From Lysobacter sp. BMK333-48F3 (GTDB taxonomy: Bacteria > Pseudomonadota > Gammaproteobacteria > Xanthomonadales > Xanthomonadaceae): a stretch of 64,000 bases of DNA. Below the pieces are notes generated by a model that worked only from the letters and a program-made list of their open reading frames with translations, had not been told where the DNA came from and did not search any database. This document shows positions 1-8,351 of the stretch, piece after piece. The stretch covers positions 4,404,983 through 4,468,982 of the forward strand of contig NZ_JAIHOO010000001.1 in NCBI RefSeq assembly GCF_019733395.1, in the 5' to 3' direction. Numbering within the stretch: position 1 is the first letter of the stretch; every line of letters starts with the position of its first letter. The position numbers and the translations under genes are program-made.

Positions 1-1587
1 CAGGTCGCGGTCGATGTCGTAGAAGAACTGCGGGTTGTAGGGGATCTGCTCGGCGGCGCTGATGTCGATGCGCTTGTACTTCAGCCCCATCTTGACCGTG
101 TGGTAGCCGTGCCACTGCAGGTCGGTCAGGGTCAGGTCGTCCTGGAACGAATAGCCCTTCTGCGCCTTGTTCTGGAAATTCTCGCCGGGGCCGGCGTTGA
201 GCACGCGCTTGCCGCCGTTGGAATCGACGTCGGCGCGGGTCAGCACGTAGCCGTTGCCGAAGGCGTTGGCGCGCGGGTTGTAGCTGGCGTCCTCGTAGGT
301 CAGGTGGGCGTCGTTGATCCAGCCCTGGCCGGTGTACTGGTAGCGCAGATCCAGGCGCTTGTCGCTATTGTCCTTGGCGGTGCCGAACGGCACGGTGTTG
401 ATGCCGTCGACGCCGGTGATCTCGGTCTCGTCGCGGTACTTGCCGGTCAGTTCGAAATAGTGGTTCTCGCCGAGCAGCCAGTCGATCTTGGCGAAGTACA
501 GGTCTTCCTTGAACGGCGCGTTGACGCCGCCGACCAGCGACTGGAACTGCGCCGGCAGCTGGGCCACGCCGACGCCCTCGCCGGGCTTGATCGTGAACGG
601 CGTGTTGTATTCCTTGGCCTCGTAGGCGACGAAGAAGTGCGCGCGGTCGCGCAGGATCGGGCCGCTGAAGGAAACGCCGTACTGCTCTTCCTTGGAGTCG
701 GTCTTGCGCCCGGCCTTTTCTTCGGCCGGGGTCGGCGAGCGCCACTTCTCGGCGGTGTAGTCCCAGAAGAAGTCGCCGTGGAATTCGTTGCCGCCCGAGC
801 GCGTCACCGCGGTGATCGCGGCGCTGCTGAGCTGGTCGAACTCGGCCTTGTAGTTGGAGGTGATGACCTTGTATTCGCCGATCGCCGACTGCGGGAACGG
901 GTTGCCGCGGGTGTCGTCCTGGCCGCCGACGCCGCCGGGCAGGACGTAGTTCTTCTGGCCGACGCCGTCGATGTAGACGTTGACCCCGTTGGAGCTCTGC
1001 GCGCCGCTGCGGATCGAGGTCGAGCCGTTGCCGGACTGGACGAACTGCACGCCCGGCACGGTGTCGGCGAAGGCGAGGAAGTTGCGCGTGCCCTGCGGCA
1101 GCGATTCGATCTGCTTGGTGCTGATGTAGGTCGCGTTCTCCGAGGTGCGCACCTCGGCCAGCGCTTCGCTGGTCACGGTGACCTTGTCCAGCTCGGTTGC
1201 CTCGCCAGCCGGCGCGGTCTCGGCGACGCCGCCGGTGGAGACGTTGAGCGTGGCCGACTGGCCGACCGCGACGGTGACGTTGCGCGAATTGGTCTTGCCG
1301 CCCGCGTCCACGTCGATGCGATAAGTGCCCGGCGGCAGGCCGGCCAGGGTGTAGTTGCCGTCGGCGCTGGTCTGCACCTTGCGGCTCAGGCCGCTGGCCA
1401 GGTTGGTCGCGGTGACGTTGGCGTTGGCGGCCGGGCCGGCGTCGCCGCTGACCACGCCGCGGATGGTCGCAGCGGTGCTTTGCGCCAGCGCGGCCGGCGC
1501 GGCCATCGCCAGGCAGCCGGCCAGGGCGCAGGCCAACAGGCTGCGGCCGGGTCTTTGCATCGGGTTACGCGGGGTCGTTGGGTTCAT
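1..1587 (-). CDS. TonB-dependent receptor with N-terminal carboxypeptidase-regulatory-like domain (C-terminus outside window)
   Basis: This is an outer-membrane active transporter of the Oar-like type; 529 codons are visible and the frame runs off the left edge of the window. Residues about 10-36 form a signal peptide (ACALAGCLAMAAPAALAQS). Residues 37-110 form a CarboxypepD_reg-like beta-sandwich (TIRGVVSGDAGPAANANVTA, PPGTYRIDVDAGG). A plug domain follows (NATYISTKQIESLPQGTRNF, IDGVGQKNYVLPGG). The start at 1587 has GGAGGGAGGAA just upstream; an internal ATG at 1560 has a poorer ribosome site. A LacI-type regulator lies upstream on the same strand, and a palindromic operator sits 59 bp before the start. 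Inference: ligand-regulated uptake of a carbohydrate or oligomer. The substrate is unknown. Confidence 0.9.
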   Translation of the reverse strand, partial: MNPTTPRNPMQRPGRSLLACALAGCLAMAAPAALAQSTAATIRGVVSGDAGPAANANVTATNLASGLSRKVQTSADGNYTLAGLPPGTYRIDVDAGGKTNSRNVTVAVGQSATLNVSTGGVAETAPAGEATELDKVTVTSEALAEVRTSENATYISTKQIESLPQGTRNFLAFADTVPGVQFVQSGNGSTSIRSGAQSSNGVNVYIDGVGQKNYVLPGGVGGQDDTRGNPFPQSAIGEYKVITSNYKAEFDQLSSAAITAVTRSGGNEFHGDFFWDYTAEKWRSPTPAEEKAGRKTDSKEEQYGVSFSGPILRDRAHFFVAYEAKEYNTPFTIKPGEGVGVAQLPAQFQSLVGGVNAPFKEDLYFAKIDWLLGENHYFELTGKYRDETEITGVDGINTVPFGTAKDNSDKRLDLRYQYTGQGWINDAHLTYEDASYNPRANAFGNGYVLTRADVDSNGGKRVLNAGPGENFQNKAQKGYSFQDDLTLTDLQWHGYHTVKMGLKYKRIDISAAEQIPYNPQFFYDIDRDL

Positions 1588-1645
1588 ATGCTTTCCTCCC
1601 TCCAAGGAGCACGTACAGCAAGTCGTTGCGGTGGAGCGGCGTTTG

Positions 1646-1659
1646 TGTAATCGCTTACA
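1646..1659. promoter_or_regulatory. LacI-type operator upstream of the TonB-dependent receptor
   Basis: TGTAATCGCTTACA is a 14-bp palindrome with a central CG and two mismatched inner positions. It matches the architecture of the second site at 2773-2786, as expected for a LacI/GalR-family dimer. It lies 59 bp upstream of the receptor start, where it could block initiation. Confidence 0.65.
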
Positions 1660-1687
1660 GCCGCAGCCAAATTTTTTTCCGCGCGGA

Positions 1688-2728
1688 TCAGCCGTCGCCC
1701 CCTCGACGCATGCCCGATTCGCGAACGATCAGTTCCGGCTGCAGCAGTTGCGTTTGCCGCGGTTCGTCGGTGGTTGGCGCCGCGTCCTGCGGCGCCGGGT
1801 CGGCGGTGAGCTTGCTCAACAACAGGCGCGCCGCCCGCGCGCCCAATTCGGCGATATTGACCCGCATGGTCGTGAGCGTCGGGTGCACATAGCGGGCCAA
1901 GGGAATGTCGTCGAAGCCGGCCACGGCGACGTCGTCGGGCACCTTCAGTCCGGCTTGCGCGAACGCGAACAAGCAGCCCAAGGCCATCATGTCGTTGGCC
2001 GCGAACACCGCATCGGGGCGTTGCGGCGCCGCCAGCAGCGCCTGTCCGGCGCGATGGCCGGAGGCTTCGTCGAACTCGCCCGGCAGCACCCATTCGGCGG
2101 CCTTGGGCAGGCGCCGCGCCAGCGCTTCGCGATAGCCGCGCAGTCGCTCGTGGGCGTCGTAGTTGGCTTCGGGGCCGGCGATGAAAGCGATCCGGCGGTG
2201 GCCGCAGTCGATCAGGTAGTCGACCATCGCCTGGGCGCCGCCGTAGTTGTCGATGCTCAGCGACATCGGCCCCGGCACGGCGTCCTGCGAATTGATCAGC
2301 ACCACCGGCAGCGCGCTGTCGAGTTCCTCGGCGACGGTGGTCTGCGCCTGCGCGTACGGCGACATCACCAGCAGGCCGTCGACCCGTCCGCGCATCGCGC
2401 GCAAGGCCGCGACCTGCTCTTCCGGGCAGCCGTGGTAGCTGGACACCAGCAGGTGCAGGCGGTGTTCGCGCGCGATCTGGTCGACGCCGCGCACCAGTTC
2501 GGAGAAGAATTCGCCGTGCAGGTCCGGCAGGACCACGCCCAGGGTCTGGGTACGCCGGCTGCTGAGGCTGCGCGCCGCGGCGTGCGGCGTGTAGCGCAGA
2601 TCGCGGGCCACGGCGAGCACGCGCCGGCGCACCTCTTCGGCGACGTTGCCGTGGCCGTTCAAGGTACGCGACACGGTCGCTACCGACACCTGCGCCGCGC
2701 GGGCGACGTCTTTGATCGTCACGCTCAC
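1688..2728 (-). CDS. LacI family transcriptional regulator
   Basis: A DNA-binding repressor of about 346 residues, the usual size for LacI/GalR. The N-terminal helix-turn-helix and hinge are clear (TIKDVARAAQVSVATVSRTL, RYTPHAAARSLSSRRTQTLG), followed by a periplasmic-binding-protein-like sensor domain (LGVVLPDLHGEFFSELVRG, DAVFAANDMMALG, DDVAVAGFDDIPLARYVHP). The frame is open upstream to an ATG at 2791, but that start would place coding sequence over the operator. GTG codons at 2731, 2728 and 2722 fit better, and AGGA lies 5 nt before 2728. The adjacent TonB-dependent receptor on the same strand carries a matching operator. Inference: the protein represses the receptor and itself, and is released by a sugar ligand. 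Confidence 0.9.
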   Translation of the reverse strand: MSVTIKDVARAAQVSVATVSRTLNGHGNVAEEVRRRVLAVARDLRYTPHAAARSLSSRRTQTLGVVLPDLHGEFFSELVRGVDQIAREHRLHLLVSSYHGCPEEQVAALRAMRGRVDGLLVMSPYAQAQTTVAEELDSALPVVLINSQDAVPGPMSLSIDNYGGAQAMVDYLIDCGHRRIAFIAGPEANYDAHERLRGYREALARRLPKAAEWVLPGEFDEASGHRAGQALLAAPQRPDAVFAANDMMALGCLFAFAQAGLKVPDDVAVAGFDDIPLARYVHPTLTTMRVNIAELGARAARLLLSKLTADPAPQDAAPTTDEPRQTQLLQPELIVRESGMRRGGDG

Positions 2729-2772
2729 CACGTTCCTGGACCGCCCCTCTCGCGGTGGGAAAGTGGGCCGAC

Positions 2773-2786
2773 TGTAAACGTTTTCA
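2773..2786. promoter_or_regulatory. LacI-type operator upstream of the lacI-family gene
   Basis: TGTAAACGTTTTCA is a 14-bp near-perfect palindrome centred on CG, and the outer bases extend it to CTG...CAG. It lies about 45 bp upstream of the chosen regulator start. The second operator at 1646-1659 has the same design, so autoregulation is likely. Confidence 0.65.
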
Positions 2787-2919
2787 GCCACGAGTGTAAA
2801 GCGCGCGTTAGCCGCGCCCTTCCGGGGCCATTATGCTGCGTCGCGGCAAAACCGTCGACGCTTCGATGCGGCCGATGATCGAAACCGCGCAGCGCGGCGC
2901 AGCGGCGCGGCGTGCGCGA

Positions 2920-3216
2920 TCAGCGCGAGGCTTCGGCGGGCGTGCGCGCGCTGATCGCCAGCGCGTGGATATCGGTGTTCATCAACTCGCCGACCGCGGC
3001 ATAGACCGCGCGATGGCGCGCGATCGGGCTGAGGCCGGCGAAGGCCTCGCTGACCACCGCGACGCGGAAGTGGCCGCGCCCGTCCTGGGCGCCGGCGTGG
3101 CCGGCATGGCGGTGGCTTTCGTCCTCGATCTCCAGCGCCTGCGGCGCTAGCGCGGCCTCGATCGCGGCGCGGATCGCGGCGACGCGCTGCTCGCGCGGCA
3201 AGGGGCCGGCGCTCAC
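2920..3216 (-). CDS. BolA family protein
   Basis: A 98-residue BolA-like protein, a family of small proteins that bind Fe-S glutaredoxins and may act in iron or stress regulation. The BolA core is seen in [40 protein letters not shown] and [20 protein letters not shown]. The GTG start at 3216 overlaps the stop of the YciI gene (GTGA), implying translational coupling. It is distinguishable from the shorter IbaG type by the HRHAGHAG insert. The specific cellular role is unknown. Confidence 0.88.
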   Translation of the reverse strand: MSAGPLPREQRVAAIRAAIEAALAPQALEIEDESHRHAGHAGAQDGRGHFRVAVVSEAFAGLSPIARHRAVYAAVGELMNTDIHALAISARTPAEASR

Positions 3217-3512
3217 GGCAGCACCTTGCGGAACGGCCGCACCTCGACCCGCGCGTAGACGCCGGCCTCCACGTACGGATCCGCGTCGGCCCAGGCGCGC
3301 GCCGCCTGCAACGATTCGAACTCGGCCACGATCAGGCTGCCGCTGAAACCGGCCGGGCCCGGATCTTCGGCGTCGATCGCCGGGCACGGCCCGGCCAGCA
3401 GCAGGCGGCCCTGGTCGCGCAGCGCTTCCAGCCGCGCCAGATGCGCCGGGCGCGCAGGACCGCGCTTGGGCAGCGCATCGGCGACGTCGTAACCCTCGAT
3501 CAGATACCACAT
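3213..3512 (-). CDS. YciI family protein
   Basis: A 99-residue ferredoxin-like-fold protein of the YciI/YCII family. The typical start [10 protein letters not shown] is seen, along with [19 protein letters not shown], the [11 protein letters not shown] strand and the [20 protein letters not shown] segment. The AWADADPY motif is the family hallmark. Functions in the family are mostly unproven; some members have dehalogenase-like activity. Its stop overlaps the start of the bolA-like gene, a gene order often seen in gamma-proteobacteria. Confidence 0.88.
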   Translation of the reverse strand: MWYLIEGYDVADALPKRGPARPAHLARLEALRDQGRLLLAGPCPAIDAEDPGPAGFSGSLIVAEFESLQAARAWADADPYVEAGVYARVEVRPFRKVLP

Positions 3513-3947
3513 GGCGACCAGCGACCTCGTAAGCGGGCAAGGCCCGCATTCTAACGGCGCCGCGCGCGCGACCGGCGGTGCCGGATGCGGCGCGTCGATG
3601 CCCTGCCCTCATCCGCCCCTGCGGGGCACCTTCTCCCGCAAGCGGGAGAAGGGAGGCACCAGCCCTCTTCCGCTCGCCCAGAAAAGACGCAACCTCGCAC
3701 CAACCCCTCTCCCGCTCGCGCGCCCCTCTCCCGCTTGCGGGGTGAGGGGCTGCGCTTGCCAGCCACTGGCTCGCGCGGCACCGAATGCCCGAACGCCGTG
3801 CGTTCGGGCCGGGATGGGGTTGGGGTGAGGGCCGCGGCCCCTTCCGCGCTCCACCTGCCGCCGTCTCGCCGCCTTTCTCCCGACCCCAAACGACACGGCC
3901 CGCATCGTCGCCGATGCGGGCCGCGCTTCACGCCGGGTGCGACGAAC
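3513..3947. repeat. Gene-free stretch with palindromic repeats
   Basis: No credible gene is present. The stretch holds a perfect 10-bp hairpin at 3630-3651 (CTTCTCCCGC, 2-nt loop, GCGGGAGAAG). Diverged copies of the CCCTCTCCCGCTTGCGGG motif lie nearby (3706-3750), with GGGATGGGGTTGGGGTGAGGG at about 3810-3830. These resemble the extragenic palindromes common in Xanthomonadaceae. Confidence 0.6.
3888..3923 (-). terminator. Hairpin after the outlying effector gene
   Basis: A perfect 12-bp stem (3896-3907 with 3912-3923) and 4-nt loop lie 25 bp after the stop of the effector at 3948. On the minus strand it is followed by the short T-containing tail TGTCGTTTGG. A plausible intrinsic terminator. 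Confidence 0.6.
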
Positions 3948-5261
3948 TCAGGCGGTCATCGGCCGCTGCGCCTGCGCCTGGCTCGGCTGGGCAGCCTGCG
4001 GCGCCATCGCCGGCACGTCCTGCTGCAGCTTCTGGGTCGACTGCTCGACGGTCTGCTGCACCGCCTGATCGCGGTCGGCGAAGGCGCGGCGGTGGCCGGG
4101 GTCGGTCGGCTCGCCCTGGACCGCGAACAGGCCGGTGCCGCTGGCGTTGGGCACGACGTGGTCGATCCGGTTCATGCCGCTGACCCGCGCGTCGTAGGTC
4201 AGCGTGGCCGCGGCGCGCTCCAGGTCCTGGTGATTGCGGAACCCGCCGAGCTTCTCCAGGCCGGTCACCGCTTGCCGATACATGGCGTTGTCGGGGTGGT
4301 TGGCGTCCGACAGCAGCGGCGAGCGCGCCGGGTCGGCCGAACGCGCCGGCGCATCGGCGCGCTGGGCGTTGCGCAAGGCGTTGAAGGTGTCGCGGCCGAC
4401 GATGCCATCGTCTTCCAGGCCGTGCGCGCGCTGGAAGGCCTGCACGGCCTCCTTGGTGCGCTGGCCGAACTTGCCGTCGGCGGTCAGGGCGTGGCCGGCC
4501 GCATCGCGGAAGCCGAGCTGGTTGAGGCGGTCTTGCAGGTTCTGCACGTCCGGACCGCGTTCGTCCTTGCGCAGCACGCCGTCGGCCATCGCCTCCGGGC
4601 GCGGCTGCGAGCCGTTGCCGCCCGGGCTGTGCACGCTGCGGCCGTTGCCGGACACGTCGCTGACCCGGGCCGGGCCGGTCAGGTTGTCCTGCGCCGGCGG
4701 GCGCCGGTCGGTGGTGATCGCGCCGCTGTCCAGGTCGCGCACGTAGCGCTCCATCTGCGGCAGGTAGCTGGTGTTGATGTCGATGTGGACGTGCTTGCCG
4801 AACGCGCTGGGATTGCCGTTGTTGAAGCCGCCCTGGATGCCGACCGACTGGCCGTACTCGATCCGGTCGCCGGCCTGCAGGTGGGTGTTGCGCAGGTCCA
4901 GGTGACGGTACTGGGCGATCATCTCGCGGTTCGGATCGCTGGCCGGACGGTCGTAGATCTGGACGATGCCGTCGCTGGGGTCGATCCGGCCGATGTAGCC
5001 GCTGGCGACCGCGGGCACGGCCACCGAACTGGAGCCGCCGGCCTGCAGGACCAGGTCCTTGGACACGTAGTAGTCGCCGTCGCGCGAGACGGTCGGGGTG
5101 CCGCGGTAGTTGCCGAGCAGCTCTTCGCGCTCGCCGTTGACCGTGCCGTAGACGCGGCCGCGTTCGTTGCCGCGGCTGGGGTGATGGCGCTCGAGGTCTT
5201 CGTAATCGTGGACGTGTTCCACATTACGGCCGACCGATTCGACGATCGAATATTTGGGCAT
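3948..5261 (-). CDS. Putative X-T4SS effector: M23-like peptidase, peptidoglycan-binding domain, XVIPCD
   Basis: A 437-residue protein built like an antibacterial T4SS effector. Residues about 55-165 resemble an LytM/M23 metallopeptidase: YRHLDLRNTHLQAGDRIEYG, then GKHVHIDI with the HxH pair at 157/159. The usual first HxxxD motif reads Y65-VSK-D69, so one metal ligand appears replaced. Residues 225-300 are a peptidoglycan-binding type 1 domain (DGKFGQRTKEAVQAFQRAHG). Residues 320-412 are an XVIPCD (HPDNAMYRQAVTGLEKLG, MNRIDHVVPNASGTGLFAVQ), followed by a Gln/Ala tail. There is no signal peptide, as expected for T4SS substrates. The lipoprotein gene 69 bp upstream is the likely immunity partner. 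It lies 10 kb from the main secretion island. Confidence 0.85.
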   Translation of the reverse strand: MPKYSIVESVGRNVEHVHDYEDLERHHPSRGNERGRVYGTVNGEREELLGNYRGTPTVSRDGDYYVSKDLVLQAGGSSSVAVPAVASGYIGRIDPSDGIVQIYDRPASDPNREMIAQYRHLDLRNTHLQAGDRIEYGQSVGIQGGFNNGNPSAFGKHVHIDINTSYLPQMERYVRDLDSGAITTDRRPPAQDNLTGPARVSDVSGNGRSVHSPGGNGSQPRPEAMADGVLRKDERGPDVQNLQDRLNQLGFRDAAGHALTADGKFGQRTKEAVQAFQRAHGLEDDGIVGRDTFNALRNAQRADAPARSADPARSPLLSDANHPDNAMYRQAVTGLEKLGGFRNHQDLERAAATLTYDARVSGMNRIDHVVPNASGTGLFAVQGEPTDPGHRRAFADRDQAVQQTVEQSTQKLQQDVPAMAPQAAQPSQAQAQRPMTA

Positions 5262-5330
5262 CGTAACTTCTCCTTGTCGTTGGTGGTTCCGGGCTTCCGC
5301 TGTCGTTGCCGGCGACAGCGGCGGCAGGCG

Positions 5331-5915
5331 TCAGCGCAGCTGTTGGCTCAGCTGCCAGCACCCTTGTTCGAACGTGAATACATAGGCTTCCGGCGCCCCC
5401 TTGGTGCTGGCGACGTCGTCGTCCGGGGTGAATTCGGCGCGGACGAAATCGACCCGCATGCGGTCGCCGTCGAGCTTGCGCCGGCTGTCGATGCGTTCGA
5501 GCTGGCCGGGGTCTTTGCCCGGCTCGTCGTAGACCCACTGGCTGTCGACCAGGGCGATCCGGAACGGATCGGCCTGTTCGCGCGGCACGCTGCGGCCGGG
5601 CTTGGCCGGATCGCGCAGGTCGCGGAGCTCGAGCTGGGCGGCGGTATAGCCGGCGCGCACCGCCGGGTCCTGGACGTAGCGTTCGAAGAAGGCGCCGAAG
5701 CCGTCTTCGCTGCGCTGGCAGGCTTCGGCCGGCAGCGCGGGACGCGCGGCGGGCGCCGCGGCCGGGGCGGTCGCCGGAGCGGCCGGGGTGGTGTCCGCCG
5801 CGGGTGCGGCGGCTGCCGTCGCGGGCGCGGAGGCTTGCGGGGCCGCGGCCCGATCGCAGGCGGCCAGGCCCAACGCCGCGGCCAGCGCCAGGGCGAGCGT
5901 GGTGGCTTCCTTCAT
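5331..5915 (-). CDS. Lipoprotein, putative immunity protein for the effector at 3948-5261
   Basis: A 194-residue predicted lipoprotein. The signal peptide ends in LGLAAC, a lipobox with Cys20, and a long Ala/Pro linker reaches to about residue 60. The folded part begins ACQRSEDGFGAFFERYVQDP and ends FEQGCWQLSQQL, with two cysteines that could pair. The QDPAVRAGYT segment and C-terminal 'CW' resemble the lipoprotein at 19919-20383 (MDDPAVQKAFT, GDCWTLYRM), which also precedes an M23-type effector. Immunity is therefore inferred from gene order, predicted periplasmic location and resemblance; no named domain was recognised. Confidence 0.75.
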   Translation of the reverse strand: MKEATTLALALAAALGLAACDRAAAPQASAPATAAAAPAADTTPAAPATAPAAAPAARPALPAEACQRSEDGFGAFFERYVQDPAVRAGYTAAQLELRDLRDPAKPGRSVPREQADPFRIALVDSQWVYDEPGKDPGQLERIDSRRKLDGDRMRVDFVRAEFTPDDDVASTKGAPEAYVFTFEQGCWQLSQQLR

Positions 5916-6415
5916 CTCAATACCAGTCCGTAGGTTGTTCCCCGTGGCACAGTCTAATCGCAGTGCGGCATGCGCGGGAAACCCCGGCCCGCCTGGGCCG
6001 GCGCCGCCGGTCCGTGGCGGCGGCGTTCAGGCCGGACGCTGGACAGTGCCGGCCCCAGCCCTTACCCTAACTGTCAATTGCCCCAGGCCAGCTGCAGCGG
6101 CCCGTCGCGACCGGCCCCACCCCGTCGCCACGTTCAGCACCCGTACTCCCACGCACACCATCGGTGCGCCGGTACGCCGTGCCAAGCTGCAGTGCACCGG
6201 CCGGCGCCCGCAACCTCCTCCGCCTGAGACCGTCGCCCCGCGCGCCGGCAGGCCGGGACCGTTCGGGCCAAAGCACACGACTTTTGAGTGGCCCGTAGCA
6301 CCCGTAGGGAACCCGATCCGGTCTTCGCACGACCCCGGGCGGCGTCCCGATGCGGCCCTGCGCCGCAAGCCTCGTCGCAACTGCAGTGCCCACGGCCCGG
6401 AGGGGCCGGCCTCGA
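5916..6415. other. Intergenic region, no gene recognised
   Basis: Divergent spacer of 500 bp between the lipoprotein (minus) and scpA (plus). Short open frames exist on both strands but lack ribosome sites and recognisable motifs. It presumably holds both promoters. Confidence 0.5.
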
Positions 6416-7324
6416 ATGACCAACGATTCCGCGCCCGCCGCGACCGAACCCACGCCAGCGCCGACGCCGCCGCAGCAGCAGGAAATGCCGCTGGCGGTGG
6501 TCCACGGCCAGCCGGTTCTGCAGATCCCGCAGGATCTGTATATCCCGCCGGACGCGCTGGAGGTCATCCTGGAGGCCTTCGAGGGCCCGCTCGACCTGTT
6601 GCTGTACCTGATCCGCCGGCAGAACCTGGACATCCTCGACATTCCGGTGGCGGACATCACCCGCCAGTACGTCGACTACATCCAGGCCATGCACGAGATG
6701 CGCTTCGAGCTGGCCGCCGACTATCTGGTCATGGCCGCGATGCTGGCCGAGATCAAGTCGCGCATGCTGCTGCCGCGCGCGCCCAACGAGGAAGGCCTGG
6801 AGGAGGACCCGCGCGCCGAACTGGTGCGCCGCCTGCAGGAGTACGAGCGGTTCAAGAAGGCGGCCGAGGACATCGACACCCTGCCCCGCCAGGACCGCGA
6901 CACCGCGCCGGTGCAGGCCTTCGTGCCGGACCGGGCCGCGGTCAAGCTGCCGCCGCCGGTGGAGCTGCGCGAGATGCTGCTGGCCCTGCACGACGTGTTC
7001 AAGCGTGCCGAGCTGTACACCCAGCACGCGATCAAGCGCGACGCGCTGAGCGTGCGCCAGCGCATGGGCGAGCTGCTCACCCGCATGTCCGACGGCGTGT
7101 TCCATCGCTTCGAGACCTTGTTCACGGCCGAAGAGGGCCGGCTCGGGGTGGTGGTCACCTTCCTCGGCCTGCTGACCCTGGCCAAGGAACAATTGATCGA
7201 GATCGTCCAGGACGGGCCGCTGGCGCCGATCTACGTCAAGTCGCTGGCGCTGATGACCGACCCGGCGGAAATCGAACTCAGCAGCGAGTTCGACGACGCC
7301 GCCAACGACGAACAGGCGCCATGA
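6416..7324 (+). CDS. scpA: Segregation and condensation protein A
   Basis: ScpA is the kleisin subunit of the bacterial SMC-ScpAB condensin complex. The 302-residue product has the kleisin N-terminus FEGPLDLLLYLIRRQNLDIL and the middle segment YLVMAAMLAEIKSRMLLPR. The C-terminal winged-helix region is EEGRLGVVVTFLGLLTLAKE. A longer frame opens at 6350, but the ATG at 6416 follows GGAGGGG at about 12 nt and the upstream residues are basic and unconserved-looking. A Pro/Ala/Gln-rich stretch (residues 5-28) precedes the conserved domain. scpB follows after 91 bp, so the complex partners are adjacent. Confidence 0.93.
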   Translation: MTNDSAPAATEPTPAPTPPQQQEMPLAVVHGQPVLQIPQDLYIPPDALEVILEAFEGPLDLLLYLIRRQNLDILDIPVADITRQYVDYIQAMHEMRFELAADYLVMAAMLAEIKSRMLLPRAPNEEGLEEDPRAELVRRLQEYERFKKAAEDIDTLPRQDRDTAPVQAFVPDRAAVKLPPPVELREMLLALHDVFKRAELYTQHAIKRDALSVRQRMGELLTRMSDGVFHRFETLFTAEEGRLGVVVTFLGLLTLAKEQLIEIVQDGPLAPIYVKSLALMTDPAEIELSSEFDDAANDEQAP

Positions 7325-7415
7325 CCGCATCCGCGCCGACGCCCTCGGCTTCGACTTAAAGGCTTTATCGCTTTATCGCTTTCCCGATTCCCCATTCCCG
7401 ACTTCCCCGGCCCGC

Positions 7416-8351
7416 ATGGACCAACTTCTAGTCACCCGCATCGTCGAAGCCGCCCTGCTCGCGGCCAACCAGCCGTTGACGCTGGCGCAACTGCATGCGC
7501 TGTTTCCGGAAGACCAGCCGCCGCCGCCGGACAGCGTCGAGACCGCGCTGCAGACCCTGCGCGAAGGCTGCGCCGAACGCGGCGTGGAACTGGTCGAGGT
7601 CGCCTCCGGCTTCCGCTTCCAGGTCCAGGCCGACGTGCACGCCTGGGTCGCCCGGCTGTGGACCGAACGCCAGACCCGCTACACCCGCGCCACCCTGGAA
7701 ACCCTGGCCCTGATCGCCTACCGCCAGCCGATCACCCGCGGCGAGATCGAACAGGTGCGCGGGGTCGCGGTCAGCAGCAACATCATCAAGGCGCTGGAAG
7801 AGCGCGAGTGGATCCGCGTCGTCGGCCACCGCGACGTGCCCGGCAAGCCGGCCCTGTTCGGCACCACCAAGGCCTTCCTCGACTATTTCGGCCTCAAGCG
7901 CCTGGACGACCTGCCGCCGCTGTCCGAACTCAAGGACATCGGCGAGCTCGAACCGCAGCTGCCGCTCGACGGCGCGCCGATCGCCGCCGGCGGCATCGCC
8001 ACCGGCGACGGCGAAGCCGGCGCTGAGGGCGCCACCGGCGTCGGCGAGGCCGCCAACCAGGACCAGGCCGACAGCGACGACGACGCGGCCGCCGAAGACG
8101 ACGCCGAAGCGGCGCCCGCGGCCGAAGCCGGCGAAACCGGCGCAGAACCCGAGCACGAAGCCGAAGGCGACTCCGCCGAGGCCACGCAAGACCCCGAACA
8201 CACCGTCCTGTCGGACGACCCCGAAGCCGCGCCGGGCGAGCGCGCGGCGGACGCGAACGATCACGAGCAAGACCAACACGCCGTCGAGACGACGACCGTT
8301 CCGGAACTTGAGGCCGAGTCCGAAGACGACCGGCCGGAGCAAGAGAAATGA
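7416..8351 (+). CDS. scpB: Segregation and condensation protein B
   Basis: The winged-helix partner of ScpA (311 residues). The tandem winged helices are clear: ARLWTERQTRYTRATLETLA, LIAYRQPITRGEIEQVRGVA and GHRDVPGKPALFGTTKAFLD. The conserved part ends near residue 185 (DLPPLSELKDIGELEPQLPL). Beyond it lies an acidic, Ala/Glu/Asp-rich tail of about 120 residues that many ScpB proteins lack; similar tails occur in Xanthomonadaceae. The stop overlaps the rluB start (ATGA at 8348-8351), implying translational coupling. Confidence 0.93.
   Translation: MDQLLVTRIVEAALLAANQPLTLAQLHALFPEDQPPPPDSVETALQTLREGCAERGVELVEVASGFRFQVQADVHAWVARLWTERQTRYTRATLETLALIAYRQPITRGEIEQVRGVAVSSNIIKALEEREWIRVVGHRDVPGKPALFGTTKAFLDYFGLKRLDDLPPLSELKDIGELEPQLPLDGAPIAAGGIATGDGEAGAEGATGVGEAANQDQADSDDDAAAEDDAEAAPAAEAGETGAEPEHEAEGDSAEATQDPEHTVLSDDPEAAPGERAADANDHEQDQHAVETTTVPELEAESEDDRPEQEK

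Noticed and set aside
3585..5933. Plus-strand open frame of 782 codons over the outlying effector and its lipoprotein
   Set aside because: No recognisable domain, and it lies opposite two genes with clear motifs and ribosome sites.
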